A DNA stretch of 64,000 bases from Tamlana sp. 2_MG-2023 (GTDB lineage Bacteria; Bacteroidota; Bacteroidia; Flavobacteriales; Flavobacteriaceae): contig NZ_JAUOSF010000002.1 in the NCBI RefSeq assembly GCF_030548465.1, positions 1-64,000 of the forward strand, given 5' to 3'. The notes below the pieces were generated by a model. That model worked only from the letters and a program-made list of their open reading frames with translations. It did not search any database and was not told where the DNA came from. A program made the position numbers and the translations under genes. Each line of letters begins with the position of its first letter. The stretch's first letter is position 1. Below are positions 33,338 to 42,700 of this stretch, in pieces.

Positions 33338-34414
33338 CTACAACCACTTTTTTCGCTTAAAATAGTATAGCATACCCAGGAACATGGCAATCATGACCCC
33401 CCAAACCACAAAATAACCATATTTAAAATTGAGTTCCGGCATGTATTGAAAATTCATCCCATAAATGCCTGCAATAAAAGTTAGAGGAATAAATATGGAC
33501 GCCATAATGGTAAGCACTTTCATGACTTCATTCATTTTGTTGCTAATGCTTGTCATGTACATATCCATTAAACTGGCAGCCATTTCGCGATTGATATCTA
33601 TGCTTTCGGAGACTTGAATTAAATGGTCGTAAATATCTCTAAAAAAGGTAACTGTTTTTTTCTCGATAAGCGGATTTTCATTTTTATCAATTTTCACAAG
33701 CATCTCACGAAGAGGAAAAATAGCACGTCGCATTCTTAAAATTTCATGCTTTAAATCACGAATATGTCTACTCGTGTCATCATTAACATTTCCTGTAAAA
33801 ATATCGCCTTCAAAATTTTCAACTTTTTCACCTAAAACTTCAATTACTGTAAAGTAGTGATCTACAATGGCATCAATTAATATATAAAGTAGATAATCTG
33901 AACCTAAAGATCGGGCTCTTCCTTTTCCTGCTTTTATTCGCGCTCTAACAGCATCAAATACATCACCTTCCGATTCTTGAAAGGTAAGCACATAATTTTT
34001 TCCCAAAACAAAACTAACCTGTTCGGAAACAATATTTTCTTCATCATCGTCGGTATGATAAAGCATTTTTAGCACGACAAAAATATAGTCGCCATAATCG
34101 TCAAGTTTTGGACGCTGTGAAATACTAACAATATCCTCGATAACTAAGGGGTGCAAGTTAAAGTGATTTCCTAAAGCAGTAATGGCATCTACATGGTTTA
34201 ATCCGTTTAGGTTAACCCATGTCACAGAGTCGGAATTTTTAAAATTATAACTCTCTTCAACCGAGTTCAATTCAGTTATATTACAGTGTTGTTGATTGTA
34301 ATCAAAGGCTTCAATAAATAGTTTCTCCTTAGCGCGTTCTCCAGTGTAAATTGGGCTTCCAGGCGCTTGTCCTACTTTCTTTTTAGAATGTTGTCTTTTT
34401 GTTTTTTTAGCCAT
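33338..34414 (-). CDS. corA: Magnesium/cobalt transporter CorA
   Basis: This is a 358-aa protein with a large N-terminal cytoplasmic funnel, a long helix (about 220-310) and two C-terminal transmembrane helices. The GMN selectivity signature is present as YGMNFQYMPEL at the end of TM1, preceded by LTIMASIFIPLTFIAGI and followed by a basic tail (FKRKKWL). A pentameric divalent-cation channel in the inner membrane is expected. Start ATG 34414 precedes a very basic stretch (KKTKRQHSKKKVG). It follows the mscS gene by 32 bases in the same direction and may be co-transcribed with it. Confidence 0.95.
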   Translation of the reverse strand: MAKKTKRQHSKKKVGQAPGSPIYTGERAKEKLFIEAFDYNQQHCNITELNSVEESYNFKNSDSVTWVNLNGLNHVDAITALGNHFNLHPLVIEDIVSISQRPKLDDYGDYIFVVLKMLYHTDDDEENIVSEQVSFVLGKNYVLTFQESEGDVFDAVRARIKAGKGRARSLGSDYLLYILIDAIVDHYFTVIEVLGEKVENFEGDIFTGNVNDDTSRHIRDLKHEILRMRRAIFPLREMLVKIDKNENPLIEKKTVTFFRDIYDHLIQVSESIDINREMAASLMDMYMTSISNKMNEVMKVLTIMASIFIPLTFIAGIYGMNFQYMPELNFKYGYFVVWGVMIAMFLGMLYYFKRKKWL

Positions 34415-34446
34415 GAAAATAAAATGATTATAAATATAATGATTAA

Positions 34447-34998
34447 TTAAACGGCATCACCGTCATCTTCATGAGGTTTAACAATAGCGTCTTTCTTTAT
34501 TAGTGTCACAGCTTTTTGAAGCATTAAATTATTTGGATAGGTTACTAAGTTGCCATTATCTAAACGCAAATGCAATTGAAAAGCTCTAATATCTTCAATA
34601 ATAGCAGTTATAGGAAAATCATGATCATGGATTTCTATTTTATCACCAACTTTATAAGGAAAGTTGAAAAACATGATAATCCCAGAAGTTACATTACTTA
34701 AGATTGACCAAATAGCAAAAAGGCCAATACCTATAACGGCAAAAATAGAAGAGAAAACAACTGCTAGTTCTTTAAATTCTGCACCAAAAACAAAAGCTTC
34801 AAGAAGTAAACCCACAATTAAAAAATTTACGGAAACGTAACGACGCATTAATCGTATTCTAGCATCATTAATACCGTTTTTTCGAGCCACTTTGGTAATT
34901 GTAAAGTTTACGATAGAACGTAAAACGAGTAGTGCGATAATAATAATCCCAGAAATAATGAGTTCATTTTGGTAAACTTCGTGAAATTTTATAAGCAT
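34447..34998 (-). CDS. Small-conductance mechanosensitive channel (MscS) domain protein
   Basis: This is a 183-aa short MscS homologue: three hydrophobic segments (about 10-30, 55-68, 75-110) and the beta domain with FNFPYKVGDKIEIHDHDFPITAIIEDI, the signature of the MscS beta-barrel. The C-terminal alpha/beta portion is shortened: the protein ends soon after NLVTYPNNLMLQKAVTLI. The upper-pore TM3 pattern (VFSSIFAVIGIGLFAIWSILSNVTSGIIM) is preserved, so a gated channel relieving hypo-osmotic stress is likely. It lies immediately upstream of corA. Confidence 0.88.
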   Translation of the reverse strand: MLIKFHEVYQNELIISGIIIIALLVLRSIVNFTITKVARKNGINDARIRLMRRYVSVNFLIVGLLLEAFVFGAEFKELAVVFSSIFAVIGIGLFAIWSILSNVTSGIIMFFNFPYKVGDKIEIHDHDFPITAIIEDIRAFQLHLRLDNGNLVTYPNNLMLQKAVTLIKKDAIVKPHEDDGDAV

Positions 34999-35060
34999 AA
35001 AAGTAGATGTTTATTATAGTTCAAAGATACATTCTATAAGGTAAATTGCCATTGGTATTT

Positions 35061-36017
35061 CTAATCTAAAAGCAGAGATGCTCTTAATTTTTCATTTTCA
35101 TTGTTGTTCTTTTTCCAATAAGCAGATTTGATGGTTTTTAGCTTTGTCGCCTTTGTAGTAAGTATATTTGCATTCTGTCCAAAACCACTTTTAAAGCTTT
35201 CTTCCCAGCTTAAAATGTCAAAAGGAAATTCAGGGTTAAATGTGATGCTTAGGGTACGATTCAATTCGGGATAATGTATAGAATACGTGCTTTTATTTAA
35301 AGAAGCTGTTGCTTGAAACGCCTTGAGTGGTACATGTTTTAATCGGGTAAACTCTAAGGATGGAATAATTTTTAGTTCACCTACCGGTAAGGATTTAGGG
35401 TCGATACGTAACTGTGTCCACAGCTCGTTTTCTAAAACGGTTTTACGAAGGTTGAATTTTTCATCGGCTTCACCTTCAAAATAGGAATGTGAAGTGATTT
35501 CAAATTGCGCTCGGTTATTTAATTGTGCATAAACGTGACCGCACCATTCTTGTATAGAATTTGAAACTTTTAAAGCATGTTGATTATTCGAAATGGGGTA
35601 GAAGACACTCTGCATTATGGAATACGGATAAATACCAGTGTTAAAGTTTTTCGTAGCATTCAGTTTTAAAATAGGAACATTTTCAGCATTTTGATGGTCT
35701 GCTTTAACTTGTTTTTGAGGTAGGAAATCTTCGGTAACAAAAATTAAAACCGCAGAGCCTTCACGAATTTCCCCGTATCGGGCTTGTTCGAGCTTGTAAG
35801 ATGAAATTTCAGCTTCACCCGCATACCAGTATTTTTTGAATTCTGAAGATAATATTGTTTTTTGTTTTTTAGCTTCAGTTTTTACTTCAGTAGTGTTTTC
35901 AGAAATAGAAGTAGTTGAAGTTGTTTTAGTAGACTCTGATTGGTTGCAAGAAAATATAAAACCACACAGTATGAAGCTTACAAAACAGATCTGTTTTTTA
36001 ACTAAAATTTTTCCCAT
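35061..36017 (-). CDS. Outer-surface or periplasmic lipoprotein of unknown function
   Basis: This is a 318-aa lipoprotein. The signal is KKQICFVSFILCGFIFSC with the lipidated Cys at the end, followed by a Ser/Thr/Glu-rich linker (about 24-50). The mature part begins FKKYWYAGEAEISSYKLEQARYGE, a pattern I know from flavobacterial proteins often mislabelled as septum formation inhibitor because they sit beside maf; no enzyme motif is evident. I choose ATG 36017 as start, as the longer frame to 36062 spoils the signal peptide and overlaps maf. It is the last gene of the DUF2520-kdsC-UbiA-maf unit. Confidence 0.75.
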   Translation of the reverse strand: MGKILVKKQICFVSFILCGFIFSCNQSESTKTTSTTSISENTTEVKTEAKKQKTILSSEFKKYWYAGEAEISSYKLEQARYGEIREGSAVLIFVTEDFLPQKQVKADHQNAENVPILKLNATKNFNTGIYPYSIMQSVFYPISNNQHALKVSNSIQEWCGHVYAQLNNRAQFEITSHSYFEGEADEKFNLRKTVLENELWTQLRIDPKSLPVGELKIIPSLEFTRLKHVPLKAFQATASLNKSTYSIHYPELNRTLSITFNPEFPFDILSWEESFKSGFGQNANILTTKATKLKTIKSAYWKKNNNENEKLRASLLLD

Positions 36018-36045
36018 AATAACTTTTAGCCCTAAAGTTAAGAAG

Positions 36046-36642
36046 TTATTTTCCTTCCGCAATAGCGTTTAATGTTTTATAAACAAGATGAACGGGAAGG
36101 CCCATCACATTAAAATAGGAACCTTCAATTTTAGTAACGCCTATTTGGCCAATCCAATCTTGAATGCCGTAGGCGCCAGCCTTATCGAATGGTTTGTCGT
36201 GTTCTATGTAATAATTAATTTCTTCATCGCTTAAGGGCTTAAACGTCACTTTTGTAATATTATATAGTGTTTTTTCGAAGGTTGTCGTTGTAAAACACAC
36301 TGAAGTAATCACTTCATGGGTCGTATTACTTAAAGATTTTAGGATGTTGAAGGCCTCTTGAGCATCTACGGGTTTACCTAAGGCTTTACTGTCATGCCAA
36401 ACGATGGTGTCGCTTGTGATTAGGATGTCGTTAGGTTGAAGTTCCGCTTTAAAAGGCAGGGCTTTGAGCTGAGACAAATAGTTGCTAATTTCAAAATGTG
36501 TTAACCTTGGCGGATATTCTTCCTTTACGGGTTTCAAACGAATTTCGAAATCAAGATCTAAATTTTTAAAGAATTCTTGTCTTCTTGGCGAACCAGAAGC
36601 TAATATTATATGGTGGTTTTTTAAGCGGTCTTTAATCATCAA
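36046..36642 (-). CDS. maf: Maf family nucleotide pyrophosphatase
   Basis: This is a 198-aa enzyme of the Maf/HAM1-like fold. The starting motif ILASGSPRRQEFFKNL (residues 13-28) and SDTIVWHDSKALGKP (near 71-85) are the active-site signatures, and FDKAGAYGIQDWIGQIGVTKIEGSYFNVMGLP (near 152-183) completes the family pattern. Maf proteins hydrolyse non-canonical nucleoside triphosphates, and some members inhibit septation. The start overlaps the stop of the UbiA-type gene by four bases (ATGA), so translation is coupled. Confidence 0.93.
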   Translation of the reverse strand: MMIKDRLKNHHIILASGSPRRQEFFKNLDLDFEIRLKPVKEEYPPRLTHFEISNYLSQLKALPFKAELQPNDILITSDTIVWHDSKALGKPVDAQEAFNILKSLSNTTHEVITSVCFTTTTFEKTLYNITKVTFKPLSDEEINYYIEHDKPFDKAGAYGIQDWIGQIGVTKIEGSYFNVMGLPVHLVYKTLNAIAEGK

Positions 36643-37514
36643 TTTAGAATTACAAACTTGTATAAAAGTAAGGAAAGCATTCCGAAAAGCATGACTAGCT
36701 TATAAATATTACTCAAATGATGAAAATCCTTTTTTGCACTTGCTGAAAATGTTTTTATTAGAATATAAATGAGTGGTGCTAATACGAAAATTAAAAAGTA
36801 TATAACCGCAATTTGTTGTTTGTATAAAACTGAAGTTACATAATATATAATAGCAACTAGCGGAACAAAATTTAAAGCGATTAATATGTTTTTTGTGCGT
36901 TCTCTTCCAAGCGCGATTGGCAAGGTATTCATGCCAGCATTATAATCACCATCAATATCTTCAAGGTCTTTAGCGATTTCGCGTAATAAATTAATCATGA
37001 AAGCAAAGACGGCGTAGTCCCAAATGACCTTAAAAAAAGTTAATTGTGTAGCTCTGTTTTCGGGTGACATTTCTGGTAGTAAGTCAAAAACCCCAACAAT
37101 AAGGATACTTGAAGCAACGAGTATTGAAATAACTAAATTACCAATTAAAAGTGTTTGTTTTAAAGTCGTGGCGTAAACATAAAGTAAAGCTGATATTAAA
37201 ACAAAAATGGTGAAAAATGGCGCTTTGTCAACAAGGTGTGACAAATAAAAACCAAGGCTAACACCGATTAAATTTAAAGCTATAAAAAGGTTGTAAGCTG
37301 CTTTTTCTGAGATGGTTTTACCAACAATAATTCTATCTGGTTTATTAACGAAATCCGTTTCAATATCATAAATATCGTTAATCACATTTCCCGCAGCAGC
37401 AATGCAAATTGTAGCAAGTGCTAAAAGTGAGATTCCGAAAAAATCTAAAGTGGTTTCAACCCCAAAAGGCTCCAAAAGGGCATATTTAATAAGGAACTGC
37501 ACCAAGGCAATCAT
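36639..37514 (-). CDS. UbiA-family prenyltransferase (geranylgeranylglyceryl-phosphate type); start codon unusual
   Basis: This is an integral membrane prenyltransferase with about eight to nine helices. The first Asp-rich motif is NVINDIYDIETDFVNKPDR and the second DLEDIDGDYNAGMNTLPIALG, both needed for Mg-diphosphate binding. It matches the group annotated as geranylgeranylglycerol-phosphate geranylgeranyltransferase in Bacteroidetes; the true acceptor is uncertain. The first ATG (37514) leaves out a conserved lead-in: the frame continues upstream as NLIRWKNLC, which families of this type carry, but only ATT (37565, 37568) or ATA (37547) codons are available before a stop. The gene may use an ATT start or be slightly truncated. 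maf overlaps its end by four bases. Confidence 0.85.
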   Translation of the reverse strand: MIALVQFLIKYALLEPFGVETTLDFFGISLLALATICIAAAGNVINDIYDIETDFVNKPDRIIVGKTISEKAAYNLFIALNLIGVSLGFYLSHLVDKAPFFTIFVLISALLYVYATTLKQTLLIGNLVISILVASSILIVGVFDLLPEMSPENRATQLTFFKVIWDYAVFAFMINLLREIAKDLEDIDGDYNAGMNTLPIALGRERTKNILIALNFVPLVAIIYYVTSVLYKQQIAVIYFLIFVLAPLIYILIKTFSASAKKDFHHLSNIYKLVMLFGMLSLLLYKFVILN

Positions 37515-37719
37515 GCAGAGGTTTTTCCAGCGTATTAGGTTTAGTATGGCGGTTAGGTAGTTAATAATTAATAATTAAAAGTGAAAAATGAATAATTAAA
37601 GTTAGAGGTTAAATATTAGATGTTAAAAGTCAAAAGTTAAATATAAAAAGTTAGAAGTTAACTCTGAAGTTGAAATTTTGAGTTTTCAGTTACACGATTA
37701 AACAAATAAACATTTCTTT
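37515..37719. other. A/T-rich repetitive leader upstream of the UbiA-type gene
   Basis: The first half (37560-37670) is made of short degenerate AGTTA / AATTAA / AAAGTT words on the plus strand and seems to be a diverged extension of the heptamer tandem array that follows. No gene is seen. Confidence 0.4.
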
Positions 37720-37782
37720 AGTCAAGAGTCAAGAGTCAAGAGTCAAGAGTCAAAAGTCAAAGGTCAACAGTCAACAGTCAAA
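37720..37782. repeat. Nine-copy heptanucleotide tandem repeat (AGTCAAG)
   Basis: Nine 7-base units fill exactly 63 bases: AGTCAAG four times, then AGTCAAA twice, GGTCAAC, AGTCAAC and AGTCAAA. The array lies between the kdsC stop (37785, minus strand) and the UbiA-type start, upstream of UbiA in the direction of transcription, so a change in copy number would alter the leader length of that operon segment. Confidence 0.95.
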
Positions 37783-37784
37783 CC

Positions 37785-38315
37785 CTAATCGTACTTTGCT
37801 GAAAAATTACCACTCCATTTACTTTGCACTTTTAGTACTTGTTCAATAACATCACGAACAGCACCTTCGCCTCCTTTTTTATGTGAAATATATTTTGAAA
37901 TGTTTTTTATTTCAGGAACAGCGTCCTGTGGGCAACATGGTAGACCAATAATTTGCATCACGGGATAATCTGGAATATCATCGCCCATGTATAGCACATT
38001 TTCTGAAGTAATGTTCTTTTTTGCGAAATAATCTTGAAGCTGCTCAATTTTATTATGAGCACCTAAATAAATATCGGTAATGCCTAAGCCTTTTAAACGA
38101 ATACGAACGCCTTCATTGGAACCTCCTGAAATAATACAAACATTATATCCTTTGTCTACAGCTGTTTTTAAAGCATAACCATCCTTAATATTCATGGTTC
38201 TAAGCATCTCGCCAGTAGTGGTAATTGTAACAGATCCGTCGGTTAAAACTCCATCCACATCAAAAATAAAAGTGGTAATATGCTCTAAATATTCTTTATA
38301 ACTTTTTTCTTCCAT
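37785..38315 (-). CDS. kdsC: KDO-8-phosphate phosphatase KdsC-like HAD enzyme
   Basis: This is a 176-aa HAD phosphatase of the C0 (capless) subclass. Motif I is FDVDGVLTDGSV with Asp19 as nucleophile, motif II ICIISGGSNEGV, motif III Lys in the region of IYLGAHNKIEQL, motif IV YMGDDIPDYPVM. Tetrameric KdsC removes phosphate from KDO-8-P in lipid A-core synthesis. It starts inside the end of the DUF2520 gene (20-base overlap), so the two are coupled. No other KDO genes are adjacent. Confidence 0.9.
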   Translation of the reverse strand: MEEKSYKEYLEHITTFIFDVDGVLTDGSVTITTTGEMLRTMNIKDGYALKTAVDKGYNVCIISGGSNEGVRIRLKGLGITDIYLGAHNKIEQLQDYFAKKNITSENVLYMGDDIPDYPVMQIIGLPCCPQDAVPEIKNISKYISHKKGGEGAVRDVIEQVLKVQSKWSGNFSAKYD

Positions 38316-39063
38316 GTGTGCTTTGAATTGAATCGGTTAAGAGTTTGTAAATGTCTTTATGTTCTTGCTTTTTAAGCAGTTTTAAATGTTTTTTAATGGT
38401 TTTTTTGTCGTTTCGTTTTGCTGGTCCCGTTTGTGCTTTAAATGGCGACATGTCTTGCACTTTTTTGGCTGTTTCCATAATAAGTGGTTTCAGCATATCG
38501 AATTCGGCGCCTTCACTTTCGGTAATTTCATGACCAACACGATACAGCTGGTTGGTGAAATTGTTTACAAATACCGCTGCTAAGTGTAAAACGCGGCGTT
38601 GATCACTATTTACCCGTCTGGTTGGGCTTCCTAAGCTTTGGGCCACTTGTTTTAATAACGGATAACTCTTTTTATTTATCGTTTCTATGCAAATAGGCAC
38701 GTTAGCAAAATCGATATTGGCATCTTTACTAAAAGTTTGTAAAGGATAAAGTACTCCACGTTTATGTTTTTTATCCAAATCGTACACACTCACACTTCCT
38801 GAAGTATGAACGACAAGCTTGTTTTCAAAAGTTAATTTTGAAGAAAGTTCACTAATCACATCGTCGCTAACAGCGAAAATATAAATATCGGCATCTTTTA
38901 ATGTGTCTAAAGAATCGGTTATTTCAACCTGATTACTATAAGGTTTTATAGTTTCTAAATTTCTGTTATACCATTGAATTACAGAAACTTCTTTAGAGGA
39001 ATTAAATGCTTTGAATAGGTGAGTGGCTACATTGCCTGCGCCAAGAATTATTACTGAAATCAT
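38296..39063 (-). CDS. Rossmann-like and DUF2520 domain-containing protein
   Basis: This is a 255-aa protein with an N-terminal NAD(P)-binding fold (ISVIILGAGNVATHLFKAFNSS, GxGxxA-like) and a C-terminal helical DUF2520 domain (RRVLHLAAVFVNNFTNQLYRVGHEI and LIMETAKKVQDMSPFKAQTGPAKRND). It is related to pyrroline-5-carboxylate reductase and ketopantoate reductase-like enzymes; the natural substrate is unknown. Its coupling with kdsC and the UbiA-type gene is a recurrent arrangement in Flavobacteriaceae. The start codon is next to the divergent truncated-hemoglobin gene (57 bases apart). Confidence 0.88.
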   Translation of the reverse strand: MISVIILGAGNVATHLFKAFNSSKEVSVIQWYNRNLETIKPYSNQVEITDSLDTLKDADIYIFAVSDDVISELSSKLTFENKLVVHTSGSVSVYDLDKKHKRGVLYPLQTFSKDANIDFANVPICIETINKKSYPLLKQVAQSLGSPTRRVNSDQRRVLHLAAVFVNNFTNQLYRVGHEITESEGAEFDMLKPLIMETAKKVQDMSPFKAQTGPAKRNDKKTIKKHLKLLKKQEHKDIYKLLTDSIQSTHGRKKL

Positions 39064-39108
39064 GTGGCTAAATTAAGCATTCTTGGCATATTTAAAAACC
39101 AATTAGGC

Positions 39109-39116
39109 TATCTTTG
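39109..39116 (+). promoter_or_regulatory. Promoter -7 box of the truncated hemoglobin gene
   Basis: TATCTTTG matches TAnnTTTG and ends only four bases before the ATG at 39121. The predicted transcription start coincides with the start codon, so a leaderless mRNA is expected. Confidence 0.55.
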
Positions 39117-39120
39117 TGAT

Positions 39121-39516
39121 ATGGATAAAAAAGATATTAAAACAAGAGAGGATGTGTTTTTACTAGTATCCTCATTTTATGATGCCATTCGTGCCGACGA
39201 AGAATTAGGACCATTTTTTAATAATCTTATTACAGATTGGGAGGCTCATATTGAAAAATTAACCACTTTTTGGGAAGCAAGTTTATTTCTGAAAACCAAA
39301 TATAAAGGCGATCCTTTACAAGCGCATATCAAAGTAGATCAGGAGAATAACAACGTGATAAATGAACGCCATTTCGGACTCTGGTTAAACCTCTGGTTTA
39401 AAACTATTGATGATCTTTTTGAGGGTGATTACGCTCAAAATGCTAAACACCGTGCTAGAAAAATGGGCACGTTTTTATATATGAAAATATTTGAAGCGAG
39501 ACAAAAGGAGCATTAA
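39121..39516 (+). CDS. Group III truncated hemoglobin
   Basis: This is a 131-aa globin of the short (2-over-2) group III type. VFLLVSSFYDAIRADEELGPFF corresponds to helices A/B, and the heme segment QAHIKVDQENNNVINERHFGLWLNLWF holds the proximal His in NERHFG. Such globins bind O2 or NO and have been linked with microaerobic or nitrosative stress. I use ATG 39121; the in-frame GTG at 39064 would place the first 19 residues upstream of the -7 box. The divergent neighbour is DUF2520. Confidence 0.88.
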   Translation: MDKKDIKTREDVFLLVSSFYDAIRADEELGPFFNNLITDWEAHIEKLTTFWEASLFLKTKYKGDPLQAHIKVDQENNNVINERHFGLWLNLWFKTIDDLFEGDYAQNAKHRARKMGTFLYMKIFEARQKEH

Positions 39517-39706
39517 TTATGAGCAATCATTTGTATGAAATCTTAAGGTGCTTGATTCTCTTGTATTTATGGTATTCTTTGTAATTCGGTGACTGCTTAA
39601 AGTTTATTTTGTTCCTCGTAAACTCTTTTTTCTTTTTTGAAGACTTTAACAATTTGAGTAAACTTAAATCCTTAAATTTGCGCGACCTCAAAAAAGGCTA
39701 ACAATC

Positions 39707-42700
39707 ATGCAAAAAAAACTCGCCAACATTTTCTTTTCGACCAAACTAACTGCTGTTCTATTTATTGTATTTGCCGCGACCATGGCAGTCGGAACTTTTT
39801 TAGATGCCGGACAAGAAACATCACCTACACCGTACACCAGAAATTTAATTTATAATGCTTGGTGGTTTGAAGCAATTATGGTGTTTTTCATCATTAATTT
39901 TATTGGAAATGTGTTCCGTTATAGACTTTATAAAAAGGAAAAATGGGCAACTTTTATACTACATGTATCTTTCATTTTCATCTTGTTAGGTGCTTTCATT
40001 ACACGTTATGCAAGTTTTGAAGGCATGATGGCTATTCGAGAAGGTGCTACAGAGAACACCTTTCTTTCTGCAAAAACATATGTTACGGCTTATATAGATG
40101 GCGATTACGAAGTGGATGGTGTGCCGCAACGTTTGGCTACCGAGCGTGAAGTTGATTTTTCAGGGCGTATGGAAAATCATTTTGAAATTGATACCAAATA
40201 CAATCAGCAACCTGTAAAAATTGAATTAGAAAATTTTATTGTTGGTGCTGAAGAAGATATTATTCCGAGTGAAAACGGTGAAGAATACCTTAAAATTGTT
40301 GAAGCTGGAAGTAACGGTCCGCACAACCATTTCTTAAAAGTTGGCGAAGTGCAAAGTGTTCACGGCATTCTTCTAGCCTTGAATAAACCAACAGATGGCG
40401 CTATCAATATTACTTATAAAAACGACGAGTTAACCATCAATTCGCCTTTTGAAGGTGAATACATGACTATGGCAACCATGGCACAAGGTAAATTGGTTAA
40501 AGATAGTTTACAGCCTCTAATTTTACGATCAAGATACGTTATTGGAAACATGCAAATGGTGTTCCCTAAACCTGTCGTTAAGGGGGAATTTGATCTGGTT
40601 GAAGGTTCAGCACTTTTAAAAAACAGCGCTACCGATGGTGTGAAATTACGTGTAACATCAAACGGAGAATCTAAAACCGTTGGTGTTTTAGGAAACAAGG
40701 GAAGTAGTGGTACGTTTAAACAAATTAATGTTGGCGGCTTAGATATCGCTTTAAAATATGGTTCAAAAGTATTAGAATTACCATTTTCTATAAAATTAAA
40801 TGATTTTGAAGCCGAGCGTTACCCAGGTACCGAGCGTGGTTACTCAGCATATTCAAGTGAGGTTACTGTTATAGATGAAACACAAGACGATTACGATTAT
40901 AAAATTTATATGAATAATATTTTAGATCATGGTGGTTACCGCTTTTTTCAATCGAGCTTCGATCCTGATGAAAAAGGAACCATTCTTTCTGTAAACCATG
41001 ATTATTGGGGAACTTTAATCACTTACATTGGTTATTTCATGCTTTATTTTGGCATGTTAGCTATTTTATTCAGCAAGCATTCTCGTTTCGGTGATTTAAG
41101 ACGCCAATTAGAAAAGGTTAAAGCTAAGAAAGCGAAGTTGTTGACGGTTTTAGTGCTGTGTTTTGGTTTAACTGCCGTTGCTCAAGATCATGGTCATGGC
41201 GAACATTCTGCCGATGATGGTCACAATCATTCTAAACCAACAAAAGAACAAATAGATTCTATACTTCATAAAAACATCACACCTAAAGAACACGCTAGTA
41301 AGTTTGGAAATTTAGTGATTCAGGATTTAAGTGGAAGAATGATGCCTGTGAATACTTATGCTTCAGAAATGTTGCGTAAGTTGAGTAAAAGTGATACTTA
41401 TGAAGATTTTGATGCCAACCAAGTCTTTCTTTCTATTCAAGAGAGCCCGATGTTGTGGTATAATGTGCCTATCATTTATTTGAAACCTCAAAAAGGAGAT
41501 TCTATCAGGCATTTAATTGGTGCTCCAAAAGAAGCCAAATATGTGGCTTTAGCAGATTTCTTTTCTGAAAGAGGCGAATACAGGTTAGCCCCGTTTTTAG
41601 ATGAAGCATATAAAGCTCAGGTTCCAAACGGATTTCAAAAGGAATTTAAAGAAACCGATCAGCGTGTAAGTTTGCTTTACAATGCCATTGAAGGGATGTC
41701 TTTAAAAATATTCCCGATTCCAGATGATGCCAATAATAAGTGGATTTCTAATTATGATTACACACAAGATATTACTGTTATTAATGATGAACTTTACAAT
41801 AATTTTGTAAAAAACGGCTTCAGAACTTATTTAATGACATTAAATCAAGCTAAAAAAACTGGCGATTATAAGGAAGCTGAAAAACTTTTAACAGCCTTCA
41901 AAAAAACGCAGCACCGTTATGGTGGAGAAGTGATGCTTAGTGATGATAAGATTAAAACCGAAGTACTTTACAATAAATACGACATCTTTAAAAAGTTGTT
42001 TAGCTGGTATTTGTACGCAGGAACGTTTATGTTTATTCTGCTTATTGTTCAAATTTTTAACGAGAAGCGTAAAGGCGTAAACTTAGGCGTAAATATTTTT
42101 AAATATATCATTTTCGCACTTTTCTTATTACATACAGCTGGTTTAATTGTTAGGTGGTATATTTCTGGTCACGCGCCTTGGAGTGATGCTTATGAGTCTA
42201 TGATTTATGTCGCTTGGGCAACCATGTTATTTGGAATTATCTTTGGTAGAAAAAGTGATTTAACTATTGCTTCAACAGCATTTGTAACATCAATGATCTT
42301 AATGATTGCGCATTGGAACTGGATGGATCCAGCAATTGCGAACTTACAACCTGTTTTAAACAGTTACTGGTTAATGATACACGTTGCGGTTATTGTAGCG
42401 AGTTACGGGCCGTTTACCTTAGGTATGATTTTAGGAATCGTATCCTTATTTCTTATGATTTTCACGAACAAGTCCAATAAAGTTAAAATGGACTTAAACA
42501 TAAAAGAGTTAACAGTAATTACCGAAATGGCTTTAACCGTTGGCTTAGTGATGTTAACTATTGGAAACTTCCTTGGGGGTATGTGGGCTAACGAAAGTTG
42601 GGGACGCTACTGGGGTTGGGATCCTAAAGAAACTTGGGCGCTTATTAGTATCATGATTTATGCTTTTGTAATACACATGCGCTTGGTGCCTGGTCTTCGC

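Noticed and set aside
37560-37785. Possible CRISPR array
   Set aside because: The repeats are contiguous 7-base units without spacers, so this is a simple tandem repeat.
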